From Saprospiraceae bacterium (GTDB taxonomy: Bacteria > Bacteroidota > Bacteroidia > Chitinophagales > Saprospiraceae), in assembly GCA_028285545.1 (NCBI GenBank), contig JANQPA010000003.1:1-64000 (forward strand): a stretch of DNA of 64,000 bases, read 5' to 3'. The notes below the pieces were generated by a model. The model saw only the letters and a program-made list of their open reading frames with translations, had not been told where the DNA came from and ran no database searches. The position numbers and the translations under genes are program-made. This document shows, piece by piece, positions 1 through 8,872 of the stretch (the stretch's first letter is position 1; every line of letters starts with the position of its first letter).

Positions 1-160
1 TTATATTATTATATTATTCTAATAATATCCTCTAAGGGTCAAAATTTTGAGTTTTTTTAGATTTTTTTGAAATTTTAGGGTCTTTGGGATTTTGGCAAGA
101 ATGGATTGTGAAAATTATTTTATGTAAATATTTACCTTCATTATCTAAACCAAGCCTACC

Positions 161-2773
161 CTACTTTTTCATGGCTTCTTTAATGTCTTGAATAATACTT
201 TTATCCATTTCTATATTTGGATGTCCGACAGGATATACCTTTTGAGAAATGGCTAATGACTTTTTTGCAAATTTTAATGCTCTTTCATAGTCCTCTAGAT
301 CTTTAAGTATGGTTGCCAAATTCGAATAAATCACTGCTGTTGTAGGATGCTCATAGCCAAAGTTTTTCTCCGCTGATGCTACCGCCTTTTCTAGTAAGGC
401 CTTCGCTTCTTCATAGTCCCCTAGATCTTTAAGCACTAAAGCCAAATTCGAATACCTCACTGCTGTTGTAGGATGCTCCTGGCCAAAGTTTTTCTCCGCC
501 GATACTACCGCCTTTTCTAATAAGGTCTTCGCTCCTTCATAGTCCCCTAGACCTTGAAGCACGGTAGCCAAATTCGAATAACTCCTAGCTGTTGTAGGAT
601 GCTCCTGGCCAAAGTTTTTCTCCGCCGATGCTACCGCCTTTTTTAATAAGGTCTTCGCTCCTTCATAGTCCCCTAGATCTTGAAGCACGGTAGCCAAATT
701 CGAATAACTCCTTACTGTACTCGGATGTTCTACTCCAAAGTTTTTCTCATCTGATGCTACCGCCTTTTCTAATAAGGTCTTCGCTCCTTCATAGTCCCCT
801 AGATCTTTAAGCACAGTAGCCAAATTCGAATAACTCCTTACTGTACTCGGATGTTCTGCTCCAAAGTTTTTCTCCGCTGATGCTACTACCTTTTCTAATA
901 AGGTCTTCGCTCCTTCATAGTCCCCTAGGTCTTTAAGCACGGTAGCCAAATTCGAATACCTCCTAGCTATAGCAGGATGCTCCTGGCAAAAGTTTTTCTC
1001 CGCCGATGCTACCGCCTTTTCTAATAAGGCCTTCGCTCCTTCATAGTCCCCTAGATCTTGAAGCACTAAAGCCAAATTCGAATAACTGGTAGTCACAAAT
1101 GAATGATCTAATCCTAGATTTTCCCTGTAAATGGATAGTGCTTTTTCTAAAAATTCTTTTGCATCCCCAAAGAATCCAAGTCCTTTAAGCCTTAAACCCA
1201 GATTATTATGGAGAGTACCTACTTCAGTTAAACTTAAGGTCGGAACTGCCTCAAGTAAATATTTCCCATAAGGAATCCATGGGAATTTATCAATAGGATT
1301 TTCTTTAGTAGCATCAAGACTTAACTTCTTCGTTATTTGTGTCATAAGAGGTAAAATATCTTCTCCTACTATTTCAAAATATCTAATACTGACCTCTTTT
1401 AAAATCCTATGCATTTTATATCGCTCAATTTCTGTCTCTTCTTCTTTTTCTTCCTTTATGATTATTTCTTTCTCCCTATTTTTTAGGATCCATCCCTTTT
1501 GGACCAGTTTCTCTAATGTTTCTGAAAAAATATCGGCCTTTTCACTGGCTACAGGATCAATTAGTTCATAAAGCAAATCGTATGTATGGTATTCCGGAGG
1601 AAGACAGGCCATTTGTTTCATTAACCATTCCTCCACCTTGTCCATTTGGCTATAATCAAAAATAGTAGTCAGATAAGAGGTTATTCTTTCAATGGGTTCT
1701 TGTTGGCTATGCTTGGTTTTCACATTCACTTTAAGATCTTTTTCTAAAGCTTGCTTAAGAGTATCCAGATCCGTCCGTTGGAGCTGAGTTAATTTGGCCA
1801 GGATCTCGATGGTCAGGGTATGTTTGTCTACCATTTTGACAATGGCGGCAATGTTTTCTTCTTTTTTAATTCTGGAGCAATATTTTTGAAAAAGGGCTAT
1901 TCCTTCCTCTAGGCTTAGAAAACTTAGATCCAATTTGGTTAACTCCACAATCTTTTCCCTGGAAGTCACCAGTAGATGCCAATTGGGTTGTCCAGGGAGT
2001 TGGTTTAAGCGCTGTTCTATAGAAGGAATAGCATTATCAATAATAAATAATTTAGGCTTGGCATCGATCTTATTTAGAGCGGATACAATTTCTGAAAATA
2101 AGGCACCTGGATCTTTGCCGGTACTATCGATGTTTAAGGATTGGATCAACTGTTCATTTTGTACCAGGTCAATGGCAAAGTCTTTTTCATTTTGAGTTAC
2201 CCAGGCGATGTGTTGGTACTCCTCATAATATTTAAAGGCATAGGCGGCAGCTAGGGTAGTTTTTCCAATACCTCCCATGCCATTGACTACTACGACTTGT
2301 TTTTCGTCATTCAACAGCTGGTGGAGCTTCTCCAGATCTTTTTCTCGCCCTATGATGTTTTGAGGGTTGATGGTTTGGAGGAAGGTGAGTTCTTTGCCTT
2401 CAACTTTTTTTTTAGGAGATTCGTGGATGTTAGTTACATTTTTTGTTCCAACAATATCTCCACTTCCATAATGAACTTGCTTACCCTGTTTTCCCCTAGT
2501 CATAATCCATCCTGTAACGACAGCAAAAATAGCATAGGCCCCAAAGGACAGCCATTCAAATTGAGCTGGTTTATTCAAGTCCAAAGCCTCAAACAGAACG
2601 TCTGCTAAGAGGCTTGAAATTCCAACAATGGCTAAAAAGCCATATAGCAAGGCGTTAACTGCCCTTATTTTAGGATAACCTTCGGTTCCAGCTCTTTTTT
2701 TGAGGTATTGGATGTAGGCATAGGCCAGGCCTGCCAGGAGGAGGATTATGAGTATGATGGTGAATTTATCCAT
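161..2773 (-). CDS. Membrane-anchored NB-ARC STAND NTPase with TPR repeats
   Basis: The 870-residue protein starts with three hydrophobic segments (about residues 5-22, 41-60 and 76-94). A polar linker containing GDIVGTKN follows. The NB-ARC-type NTPase carries a Walker A motif GMGGIGKTT (165-173), a Walker B motif LFIID (242-246) and a sensor-like TSR near 270. A helical region leads into tetratricopeptide repeats of 42 residues (about 515-850). STAND NTPases of this layout are signalling switches: a ligand meets the repeats, the NTPase oligomerises, and an attached effector acts. Here the only other module is the membrane segment, so a membrane effector is possible (inference). It lies downstream of an Mrr-like nuclease and a putative AbiC protein on the same strand, which fits a role in phage defence. 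The architecture is clear; the biological role is inferred. Confidence 0.8.
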   Translation of the reverse strand: MDKFTIILIILLLAGLAYAYIQYLKKRAGTEGYPKIRAVNALLYGFLAIVGISSLLADVLFEALDLNKPAQFEWLSFGAYAIFAVVTGWIMTRGKQGKQVHYGSGDIVGTKNVTNIHESPKKKVEGKELTFLQTINPQNIIGREKDLEKLHQLLNDEKQVVVVNGMGGIGKTTLAAAYAFKYYEEYQHIAWVTQNEKDFAIDLVQNEQLIQSLNIDSTGKDPGALFSEIVSALNKIDAKPKLFIIDNAIPSIEQRLNQLPGQPNWHLLVTSREKIVELTKLDLSFLSLEEGIALFQKYCSRIKKEENIAAIVKMVDKHTLTIEILAKLTQLQRTDLDTLKQALEKDLKVNVKTKHSQQEPIERITSYLTTIFDYSQMDKVEEWLMKQMACLPPEYHTYDLLYELIDPVASEKADIFSETLEKLVQKGWILKNREKEIIIKEEKEEETEIERYKMHRILKEVSIRYFEIVGEDILPLMTQITKKLSLDATKENPIDKFPWIPYGKYLLEAVPTLSLTEVGTLHNNLGLRLKGLGFFGDAKEFLEKALSIYRENLGLDHSFVTTSYSNLALVLQDLGDYEGAKALLEKAVASAEKNFCQEHPAIARRYSNLATVLKDLGDYEGAKTLLEKVVASAEKNFGAEHPSTVRSYSNLATVLKDLGDYEGAKTLLEKAVASDEKNFGVEHPSTVRSYSNLATVLQDLGDYEGAKTLLKKAVASAEKNFGQEHPTTARSYSNLATVLQGLGDYEGAKTLLEKAVVSAEKNFGQEHPTTAVRYSNLALVLKDLGDYEEAKALLEKAVASAEKNFGYEHPTTAVIYSNLATILKDLEDYERALKFAKKSLAISQKVYPVGHPNIEMDKSIIQDIKEAMKK
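224..1105 (-). repeat. Seven tandem 126-bp TPR-coding repeats
   Basis: Seven consecutive 42-codon units lie inside the STAND gene, each starting with a histidine (mostly HP) and carrying YSNLA and GDYEGAK. The first six (about 350-1105) are very alike at DNA level as well as protein level, for example in the repeated stretch that encodes EKNFGQE; the last one is diverged. This is a kinesin-light-chain-like TPR array. Such near-identical DNA copies can gain or lose units by recombination, and may also be mis-assembled from short reads. Confidence 0.85.
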
Positions 2774-2883
2774 TGGGGTTGGGTGGATGTGGTTTCTTAA
2801 TAGTAATGTGATTACTAATATAAAGAATATTCTGGTATATGTGGTGAGGAGTTTCGGGTTATGAGTTCCGAGTCTTTTTTAAA

Positions 2884-3720
2884 CTACTTCTCTATGCCTA
2901 GATATTCTTTAACCCAAATGAGGATATCTGAATTATCTCTAAAATCAAGAATAACTCCTTCTTTTTCTTTTCTATCCTTTGATGGTTGGGAAAAATAAGA
3001 AGTAGTGCAGATTATTCCTTTATTAGCCTTTTCTTCTTTGATGACATTGCAGAAGCTCCTAATTATACCGATTCCAATTGGTCTATTGGGAGCAAATTTT
3101 TTGCATTCCACAAGGAACTTTACAGGAAATGATTCAATTTTTTTTAAGGCAAGAATATCATACCCATTATCTCTTGTTTGCTTTGTTAGCTGCACCTCAA
3201 AACCTTTTTGATAAAGAATTTCAGCAATTACTTCTTCAAATTTTCTAGATTTTAGCTTATACAAAAATTGTTTGTCTAAATAGATTTGTTGAATTATTTC
3301 TTTTATCCTTGATGATTCTGTAATTATTACATCTTCTTTAATTTTCTCTTCCTTAAATTCAATTTCAGATAAATCAAAGGCTTTGAAATTTATGTCCAAG
3401 GGGTTTGCACCTAATCTAGTTCCAATTACTTTAAATGGTAATGTTTGAATTTTATTTAATTGTTGCCAAGCCAAGAAGTGTTGATCTGATAACTGAGGAT
3501 AATTAATACTTTCAAAAGCTTTTGCAACATTAATAAATTGAGATTGAAATTTCTCAAAGGAAGGTATAGCTATTTCAGGTTTAAAGCTTGACAGGGCAAA
3601 TTCTGGAATCTCAAAATACTGGGTCGTAATCTTGGCTAGGTTATCAGCCACTTGTATTAAAGAATTGTTCAAATTACTATTTTCTGAAAATAATTCAATT
3701 TTTGGTTCTTCATATTTCAT
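2884..3720 (-). CDS. Mrr-like PD-(D/E)xK restriction endonuclease
   Basis: The 278-residue protein has a C-terminal Mrr-type nuclease domain from about residue 155. It shows FEEVIAEIL with the helix glutamate, then RDNGYDIL with the catalytic aspartate (D188), then LVECKKF giving the E-x-K pair (E205, K207), and a later GIICTTSYFS strand typical of the Mrr_cat fold. Enzymes of this family cut DNA, often modified DNA. The N-terminal 150 residues resemble nothing I recognise and may be a sensor or partner-binding part. It sits 28 bp downstream of the putative AbiC gene and about 110 bp upstream of the STAND gene on the same strand, so the three may form one unit. The nuclease assignment is good; the target is unknown. 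Confidence 0.78.
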   Translation of the reverse strand: MKYEEPKIELFSENSNLNNSLIQVADNLAKITTQYFEIPEFALSSFKPEIAIPSFEKFQSQFINVAKAFESINYPQLSDQHFLAWQQLNKIQTLPFKVIGTRLGANPLDINFKAFDLSEIEFKEEKIKEDVIITESSRIKEIIQQIYLDKQFLYKLKSRKFEEVIAEILYQKGFEVQLTKQTRDNGYDILALKKIESFPVKFLVECKKFAPNRPIGIGIIRSFCNVIKEEKANKGIICTTSYFSQPSKDRKEKEGVILDFRDNSDILIWVKEYLGIEK

Positions 3721-3748
3721 CTAGATCAATATTTTAAGGCCTACTTTT

Positions 3749-4660
3749 TTATTGAGATTCAAATGCTGAATGTTTGAAATAAGAAACAAAAACTTGATGA
3801 TGCACCTTTTCCTTCGGCAAGTTTTTAAAAAGGGAATATCGTTCAACTAGCGGCTTAAATTTTTCCTTACCATGAGGAGCAACACAATTATACAGAAGCC
3901 ACAATAATTCGAAAGTTGATAATTGTGCCCTAACTAAGGAAGTGTACTTATACCGTGTTCCAAAATTTACTGCAGCATGTGTTTGTTTTTTAATCTTTGG
4001 ACTTGCTCCATTTTTAAATTCCATTTCGTGAAGAGGATAAAATTCAGTTTCATTTACCAACTTTATAATCCGATAAAGGTTTCTGAAATAATGGCCGAAA
4101 TCAGTTTGGATATCCTCCCAAAAAATATTGTATTTCTCCTCGAATCCATCATGTGGATTAGCTGGAAGAAATTGGATTAATTCTTCATATTTTAATTTAA
4201 AAACATCTCTACCTTTTAAAATTATTTGTCTGGAAAGAATTGGGTCTGGATTAACAAAACTAGTTGTCATACCTCCTGCATTGGTTACAGTAATTTCAAA
4301 ATCAATGGAATCAACTATTTGATGATGTAGGGTTAAGAGATTAAAAAATGTATTTTCAAATCTTTGGAGCCTCAAAGTTTTATTCTGAATTCTAAATTCT
4401 TCTCTAGTCTCTCTTAATTCTGCCCTTTGCAAGGCTAATTCTTTTTTCTGAAGTAGAATAGTATAGATGATACCTCCCAATGCAAGGCCTGAAAAAAGGC
4501 TGTTAATGGCGCCAAATGAATCTCCAAATGGAGCACTGTTATCCCAACTTTTAAAATAAAACCATATTATTAGCCAGGATGATAACCAAATCAGGAAAAT
4601 TATGCCAACAAGTTTAATGAGACCTTTTAAGTTATCTTCTGTGGGTTTAGAACTTTTCAT
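3749..4660 (-). CDS. Putative phage abortive-infection membrane protein (AbiC-like)
   Basis: The 303-residue protein has two N-terminal membrane helices (about residues 15-36 and 50-68), then a coiled-coil-like stretch (about 70-100), then a cytoplasmic domain that opens with ENTFFNLLTLHH. This layout matches the putative abortive-infection family putAbiC (PF16872), recognised from memory of the family and not from a search. Such proteins are found in defence islands and are thought to stop phage growth at the cost of the cell. It is the first gene of a same-strand trio with an Mrr-like nuclease and a STAND NTPase. The start is an ATG that leaves both membrane helices intact. Confidence 0.65.
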   Translation of the reverse strand: MKSSKPTEDNLKGLIKLVGIIFLIWLSSWLIIWFYFKSWDNSAPFGDSFGAINSLFSGLALGGIIYTILLQKKELALQRAELRETREEFRIQNKTLRLQRFENTFFNLLTLHHQIVDSIDFEITVTNAGGMTTSFVNPDPILSRQIILKGRDVFKLKYEELIQFLPANPHDGFEEKYNIFWEDIQTDFGHYFRNLYRIIKLVNETEFYPLHEMEFKNGASPKIKKQTHAAVNFGTRYKYTSLVRAQLSTFELLWLLYNCVAPHGKEKFKPLVERYSLFKNLPKEKVHHQVFVSYFKHSAFESQ

Positions 4661-4790
4661 CCTTTAATGTTTCTGGTGAGCGGATTTAGTTTAATTCCTT
4701 TGGTTTCTTAAATATTATACTAAAATTTCGTTAAAAAGGTTCTTTTATAATAGTTTAAGTCAATAATTAAACTTCCGCTCTTTCACCTAC

Positions 4791-4833
4791 CATAAAAAAA
4801 GCCATAAGACTGAATCTTATGGCTTTTTTTATG
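4791..4833. terminator. Bidirectional rho-independent terminator
   Basis: A perfect inverted repeat with 19-base arms around a 5-base loop. The core stem GCCATAAGA is flanked by A-tracts on one side and T-tracts on the other, so it can terminate transcription in both directions. It lies just past the stop codon of the small membrane gene at 4851-5018, whose minus-strand transcript would end here. Confidence 0.85.
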
Positions 4834-4850
4834 TAATAACCTAAAGTTTA

Positions 4851-5018
4851 TTACACAACTTCTTTACGACGACGGGGTTGTTTTGCAGAACTATATTTTG
4901 AGCCACCTCTTAACATCAGTTCTCTTTTAGTACCTTTGAAAATCAAATATGCAAAGAATAAGACACAAACTGAAACTAGAGATGTAACGATAACAAGGGT
5001 TATTTCATAATTATTCAT
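4851..5018 (-). CDS. Small single-span membrane protein (55 aa)
   Basis: A 55-codon frame starts with ATG at 5018 and begins MNNYEITLVIVTSLVSVC. One membrane helix (about residues 6-27) is followed by a basic tail containing KQPRRRKE. Its start overlaps the end of the neighbouring membrane-protein gene by 8 bases, and a strong terminator lies 18 bases beyond its stop, so it is likely the last gene of a two-gene transcript. I do not recognise a family. One hydrophobic helix plus a positive tail is seen in many small membrane proteins, including some toxins, but nothing here proves that. Confidence 0.55.
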   Translation of the reverse strand: MNNYEITLVIVTSLVSVCVLFFAYLIFKGTKRELMLRGGSKYSSAKQPRRRKEVV

Positions 5019-5424
5019 TGTAACTCAATTTTTGAATCATATTATAAACCGAATAACTAAAAATAAGAGAAACTGCTCCAAGGCCTAATGCAATGTAAAA
5101 AATTACTTCTCTTCTTATGAGATTTTGGCCTGGTAAATCTGAAACATATGAAAGAGCTAGAAATCCCGCGCAAAAAGCAATTAATACAATTGATACTCCT
5201 ATAATAAGTGATTTCCAGTGATCTCCTACTTTATGTTCAATTTCATTAATGTTTGTTAAATTTAATACTAAACCTAAAATAGCAAAATCAGATCCTGCCA
5301 TTAAGAAATTAATGTCGCTTTTTTCACTCACTAAATAAATAGATAACCTTAAAATAAATGGCAGTAATCCAATGATTACTGTAGAAAATATCCATCTAGT
5401 TTTTTTGATTTTTTGTTTATTCAT
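5011..5424 (-). CDS. Four-helix membrane protein, unknown function
   Basis: The protein has 137 residues when read from the ATG at 5424. The start was chosen there because the only upstream option (5496) is a TTG in very AT-rich DNA. It has four hydrophobic segments at about residues 12-31, 42-56, 75-93 and 105-128, and short basic loops. No enzymatic motif is visible. It is translationally coupled to the 55-residue membrane protein that follows. The pair sits between the putative defence trio and other orphan genes. Function unknown. Confidence 0.6.
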   Translation of the reverse strand: MNKQKIKKTRWIFSTVIIGLLPFILRLSIYLVSEKSDINFLMAGSDFAILGLVLNLTNINEIEHKVGDHWKSLIIGVSIVLIAFCAGFLALSYVSDLPGQNLIRREVIFYIALGLGAVSLIFSYSVYNMIQKLSYNE

Positions 5425-5576
5425 AACTGGATCCGATGTTTTTCTTTCAAAATATCGGAATAAAATACTAAATAGATAGATAATATTTAATAACAATATA
5501 CTATTTATACGATGTCATAACAAGGATGTTCCTCTTTTAGTTATGAAAAATAGTCGAAAAATGACATTTTACCGAT

Positions 5577-5606
5577 AAAAAAGCCCTGCCCACCTAGACA
5601 GAGCTT
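5577..5606 (-). terminator. Rho-independent terminator after the 92-aa gene
   Basis: On the minus strand a stem AAGCTCTG / CAGGGCTT (G-U pairs allowed) with a 10-base loop is followed by a T-run. It lies about 57 bases past the stop codon of the gene at 5663-5941 and so probably ends that transcript. Confidence 0.65.
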
Positions 5607-5662
5607 TCCATAACATCTACAATCACACCCACCCTCCCCCAGGGCAAGCATGGCCACATAAT

Positions 5663-5941
5663 TCACTTCAAATACCGCTGATAAAAGGCTGCACTATCCG
5701 ACATTTTCTCTTCCAACCGATTGAAGACATCAATGGCATGGAGGATGGTAATGCGAGCATCATTAAATTGAGGATCTGAAAAGGGTAATTCATCAGAAAA
5801 GAGGAATAGCTGATTCACAATCTTTTGCAACTCCTCTGATACCTCAGGGAAAGGATAATTGCCGAAAATTACTAGAAATTCTTCGTTGGTAAGCTTGAGC
5901 ACTGAAGGGCCCAGGGATTTAGAATGATTTTGAGTAGTCAT
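5663..5941 (-). CDS. Small hypothetical protein (92 aa)
   Basis: A soluble, acidic, mostly helical protein with no signal peptide or membrane helix. I see no motif I recognise. The reading frame has an ATG start and a good terminator behind it, which supports a real single-gene unit. Upstream (5942-6497) there is no clear gene. Function unknown. Confidence 0.5.
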   Translation of the reverse strand: MTTQNHSKSLGPSVLKLTNEEFLVIFGNYPFPEVSEELQKIVNQLFLFSDELPFSDPQFNDARITILHAIDVFNRLEEKMSDSAAFYQRYLK

Positions 5942-6220
5942 AGCTACTTTGGTTTAAGATCGCCCACCTAGCGGGCAAACACCCTCTAGGAGGGGCTGTC
6001 CGGTTCCTCCCCGGACCCACTGGCAGGCTGGTTCTTAAATTTAAACCTAGATTAAGTTTGCACTTCAAAAGTAAGGAAAAATAAGGTAGGAGTAAAGGTG
6101 GGGGATCGGAAGTGCCTCGGCGGAAGGTAATAAAATCATTGACTGCATACATAACTGAATGATTAATTGGGTTTGTAATAGTTTTCCATTCAGTCTAATT
6201 CCGTGATAAAAGTAAATAAA

Positions 6221-6260
6221 AAAAGCACATTTTGATAAAAAAATATCATAATGTGCTTTT
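6221..6260. terminator. Bidirectional terminator-like hairpin
   Basis: A stem of 17 bases per arm (left arm AAAAGCACATTTTGATA, one mismatch) with a short A-rich loop and A/T flanks. It could end transcription from either side. No gene ends right next to it, which is why a non-coding transcript between it and the next hairpin is worth considering. Confidence 0.6.
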
Positions 6261-6425
6261 CAATTTTCTTATAACCGAGAAAATTCTTTAATTTGGAGTG
6301 TCTAATTCCATTTTTTGGAGGTAACTAAGCCCGGATAGTGCCTCCCTTTTTAAAGGGAATCAATATCTAGAATAATAATAGAAGCTAACTCCCCTAAAAG
6401 CGTGTAAAGAAATTGCATAAATGTT

Positions 6426-6466
6426 GAGGTTTTGGGACTTTCCTAAGTTCCGAACCTCTTTTTTTT
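6426..6466 (+). terminator. Plus-strand rho-independent terminator
   Basis: GAGGTT ... AACCTC arms with inner pairing (GGGACTT / AAGTTCC) are followed by an uninterrupted run of T. It points along the plus strand but no plus-strand gene precedes it within 6 kb. It may end a small RNA, or act as an attenuator ahead of the gene that starts near 6498. Confidence 0.65.
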
Positions 6467-6497
6467 ATCCTACTACTCCACTCTAATTTTATTGTAG

Positions 6498-7982
6498 TTG
6501 CTATCTACTAAAATAATTTCTATATTTTGGTCATATATTATTATTAATCAAACCCTTGCATTTTTGATTAGGCTAAAACAATTAGTAGACATTGTTTCTA
6601 CTTTTAAACTACAATATTTACAATTAGTAGGCCGTCAGAACGATAAAGCGACCCAACTGTACGAGCTCCTCAAAAAAGGGAGGGTCAAAAACAATGAAGA
6701 TGCCAGGAAGAGATTATATCCAGGCAGCAAAAATGCTGTTGCCCTCCTCAGCAAGACTAAAAGAAGATTATTTAATCAGTTAATAAACAGTACTATTGTT
6801 ACGCAGCATAACATTAGGAGCGAGTACGAGTCATCTTTATACGAAGCCTATAAATATTTAGCCGCCTATCGCATCATCCGCACACAAGGCATGATGAAAG
6901 CGGCCAATTATGTGGCGGAGGACGCCCTAAAAACGGCTTTGAAATACGATTTTACAGACATCATTTATTTACTCTCCCGACAATTAAGACGGCATTATTC
7001 AGCCATCGATAAAAATGAGGAAAAGAGGAAGTTTTATTCAGAATTAGCCAATCGGTATGGAGAGGAGATGCAGGTGGAAAATCAATTAGAGGAGATTTAT
7101 AGTCAATTATCCGCCCGTTTCGGAGCGGATCGACGCTATGAAGGAGACAAGGCTTTTATCCATCAAATTTTGGAAGAGACTCCCCTACCCCAGGAAAGCC
7201 ATTATTGGAGCAGTTTTTTGTATTTCAATATTCGGGTGATCAGTTACCAGGTGCTTAATGATCACTCCAAAATTATAGAGGAATGTGAAAAGGCTATTGA
7301 ATTGATGGAGTCCTTGGGTCAGAAAGCCCCCCCCATCACTTCCTTTTTCTTCCTTAGCTACCAAATCCCTTCACTTATCCTGCAAAAGTCTTCAGTTCAG
7401 CCCAAAATTGATCAGGCCCTAGCCTTTTTCGAACCTGGCCATGTCAATTGGCAGCACATCAAACGATTTGAAACACTTAATCACTTTCACCATGGCCAGT
7501 ATCAAAAGGCTCTGGAGGTAGTTGACCAGGTCAAACAATTTAAACATGCTGAAATCTGGCTGGTGTATGAGGCCATGGCCAAGCTGCTCTCCAATAAAAG
7601 TATTCGTTTGTACAAGCTTCTAAATGAGATCCCGGTAATCAGCCAGGACAAAAGAGGTATGAACATCAACATCCTCATCCTAGAGGTCTTATACCACCTC
7701 AACAAACAGGAATACGGCAAGATCATCGACCGCATGCCCTCGATCGAGCAATATCTGTACCGTCATTTGATGGTGCAGCCGCTGATCCGCAGCCGCTTGT
7801 TTGTCAAAATGTTGATGAGTTTGGAGAAAGGTCATTTTCGCAGGAAGGCGGTGGAGGAAAAATCCAGGGATCTGTTGGAGGAGTTGCGCTCCTACCCTAT
7901 TGATCAGAGTGTGCAGGATTTTGAATTGGAGGTGGTGCCGTATGAGGTGTTGTGGGGGGAGGTTTTGGGGCGGTTGGAGTAG
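6498..7982 (+). CDS. Helical-repeat protein of unknown function (494 aa)
   Basis: A soluble all-helical protein with a TPR-like rhythm of leucines and aromatics through residues 100-480 and no catalytic motif that I can see. The frame opens with TTG at 6498. The first 22 codons are AT-rich and hydrophobic and probably untranslated; a second TTG at 6564 would give a protein starting IRLKQLVDIVSTF, which looks more natural. No ATG occurs before about codon 130. Base composition from 7000 on is typical coding DNA. A plus-strand terminator sits just upstream. The protein may be a scaffold or regulator; no partner gene is evident. Confidence 0.6.
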   Translation: MLSTKIISIFWSYIIINQTLAFLIRLKQLVDIVSTFKLQYLQLVGRQNDKATQLYELLKKGRVKNNEDARKRLYPGSKNAVALLSKTKRRLFNQLINSTIVTQHNIRSEYESSLYEAYKYLAAYRIIRTQGMMKAANYVAEDALKTALKYDFTDIIYLLSRQLRRHYSAIDKNEEKRKFYSELANRYGEEMQVENQLEEIYSQLSARFGADRRYEGDKAFIHQILEETPLPQESHYWSSFLYFNIRVISYQVLNDHSKIIEECEKAIELMESLGQKAPPITSFFFLSYQIPSLILQKSSVQPKIDQALAFFEPGHVNWQHIKRFETLNHFHHGQYQKALEVVDQVKQFKHAEIWLVYEAMAKLLSNKSIRLYKLLNEIPVISQDKRGMNINILILEVLYHLNKQEYGKIIDRMPSIEQYLYRHLMVQPLIRSRLFVKMLMSLEKGHFRRKAVEEKSRDLLEELRSYPIDQSVQDFELEVVPYEVLWGEVLGRLE

Positions 7983-8108
7983 TTAAGAAAACATTAGCAT
8001 TTCTAATTATTTTAAAAGGATCATCGAGTTTTCGAATTGATTGGTCGTCTTTTTTATCCTTTCAGGGTTAAACTCATATAAATTAATTTTAAACAAAACC
8101 CTAATCCA

Positions 8109-8819
8109 ATGGCCAATAGTTCTTTTCTCAATCGAGTTTCAGGTATTGATTTTTTTGCAATTTTAGCACCTGGATTTTACATTTTCACCGTATTGTATAG
8201 TACTGCTTTAGCCTTTGACAAAAACCTTGAAGCAAATAGCACTTTTTGGTCAATGCTAAATAGTATTTCGGATTCCATTTCTGAAAACCTGGTTTATTTA
8301 ATATTTATATTTTTTGCAGCATACTTAATTGGGAGTGTTCTAAGAGCTATTCCTGTCTGGTTGGCAGAAAAAATAGTTCGACCTAGAGCTCCATCAAACT
8401 TCCCTTATCCAGATGTACTTAGTTATGTTTTAATGGAACTTAAGCATCACGAAATTCACTCAGGAATTAATGATGAAGTATTCCCTGACTTTGAGGGTAC
8501 ATTTTCACCTAGAGTATTTGATTTTTGGAAACATCAACTTTGCGTTAATTCTAAAGATGGGTTTCTTTTTTATAGATCCTTTGAAACAAGATCAAGATTT
8601 TTTGCAGGGATTGTATGGGCCTCATATATAGGTGTTTTATTTGGAATAATAATTTGTTCTTCCCCTATTAATTTTCATCCTATAAATTCCTTAGGAGGGC
8701 CTATTTTATATTTTTCATTAATATTAGCAATAGCGTTTGGATATAATTTCAGAAGAATTAGAAGGCAAGAAGTTCATGCATTATTGCTTGCTTATTTGAG
8801 TCTGGAGAAACGTAGTTAA
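8109..8819 (+). CDS. Four-helix membrane protein (236 aa)
   Basis: Hydrophobic segments lie at about residues 14-36, 59-78, 165-183 and 195-213, with a soluble loop of about 85 residues between the second and third helix that contains PSNFPYPDVLSYVLMEL. No known family is evident. It precedes two related membrane proteins on the same strand (54 bp and then 31 bp apart), so the three probably form an operon. The loop could carry an enzymatic or sensing part, but no motif shows it. Confidence 0.6.
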   Translation: MANSSFLNRVSGIDFFAILAPGFYIFTVLYSTALAFDKNLEANSTFWSMLNSISDSISENLVYLIFIFFAAYLIGSVLRAIPVWLAEKIVRPRAPSNFPYPDVLSYVLMELKHHEIHSGINDEVFPDFEGTFSPRVFDFWKHQLCVNSKDGFLFYRSFETRSRFFAGIVWASYIGVLFGIIICSSPINFHPINSLGGPILYFSLILAIAFGYNFRRIRRQEVHALLLAYLSLEKRS

Positions 8820-8872
8820 TTCAAAATATATTCCTTCGATAATCTCTATTTCCCATATTTAAACCTTAAGTT

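Larger units (their letters stand above)
5942..6497. other. Intergenic stretch with hairpins, no clear gene
   Basis: This 556-bp gap holds no convincing protein gene. A frame at 5919-6152 has proline-rich, low-complexity content and overlaps the neighbouring gene start, so I leave it out. GC-rich hairpin-forming DNA lies around 5965-6035. Two terminator-like hairpins (6221-6260 and 6426-6466) frame about 160 bases that could be a small transcript. Confidence 0.5.

Noticed and set aside
350-1105. Regular repeats that could look like a CRISPR or satellite array
   Set aside because: The 126-bp units are in frame and encode TPR motifs of one long protein; there are no unique spacers.
5919-6152. 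Minus-strand frame of 77 codons
   Set aside because: Proline- and leucine-rich, overlaps the start of the 92-residue gene, and covers GC-rich hairpin DNA; it does not look like a protein.
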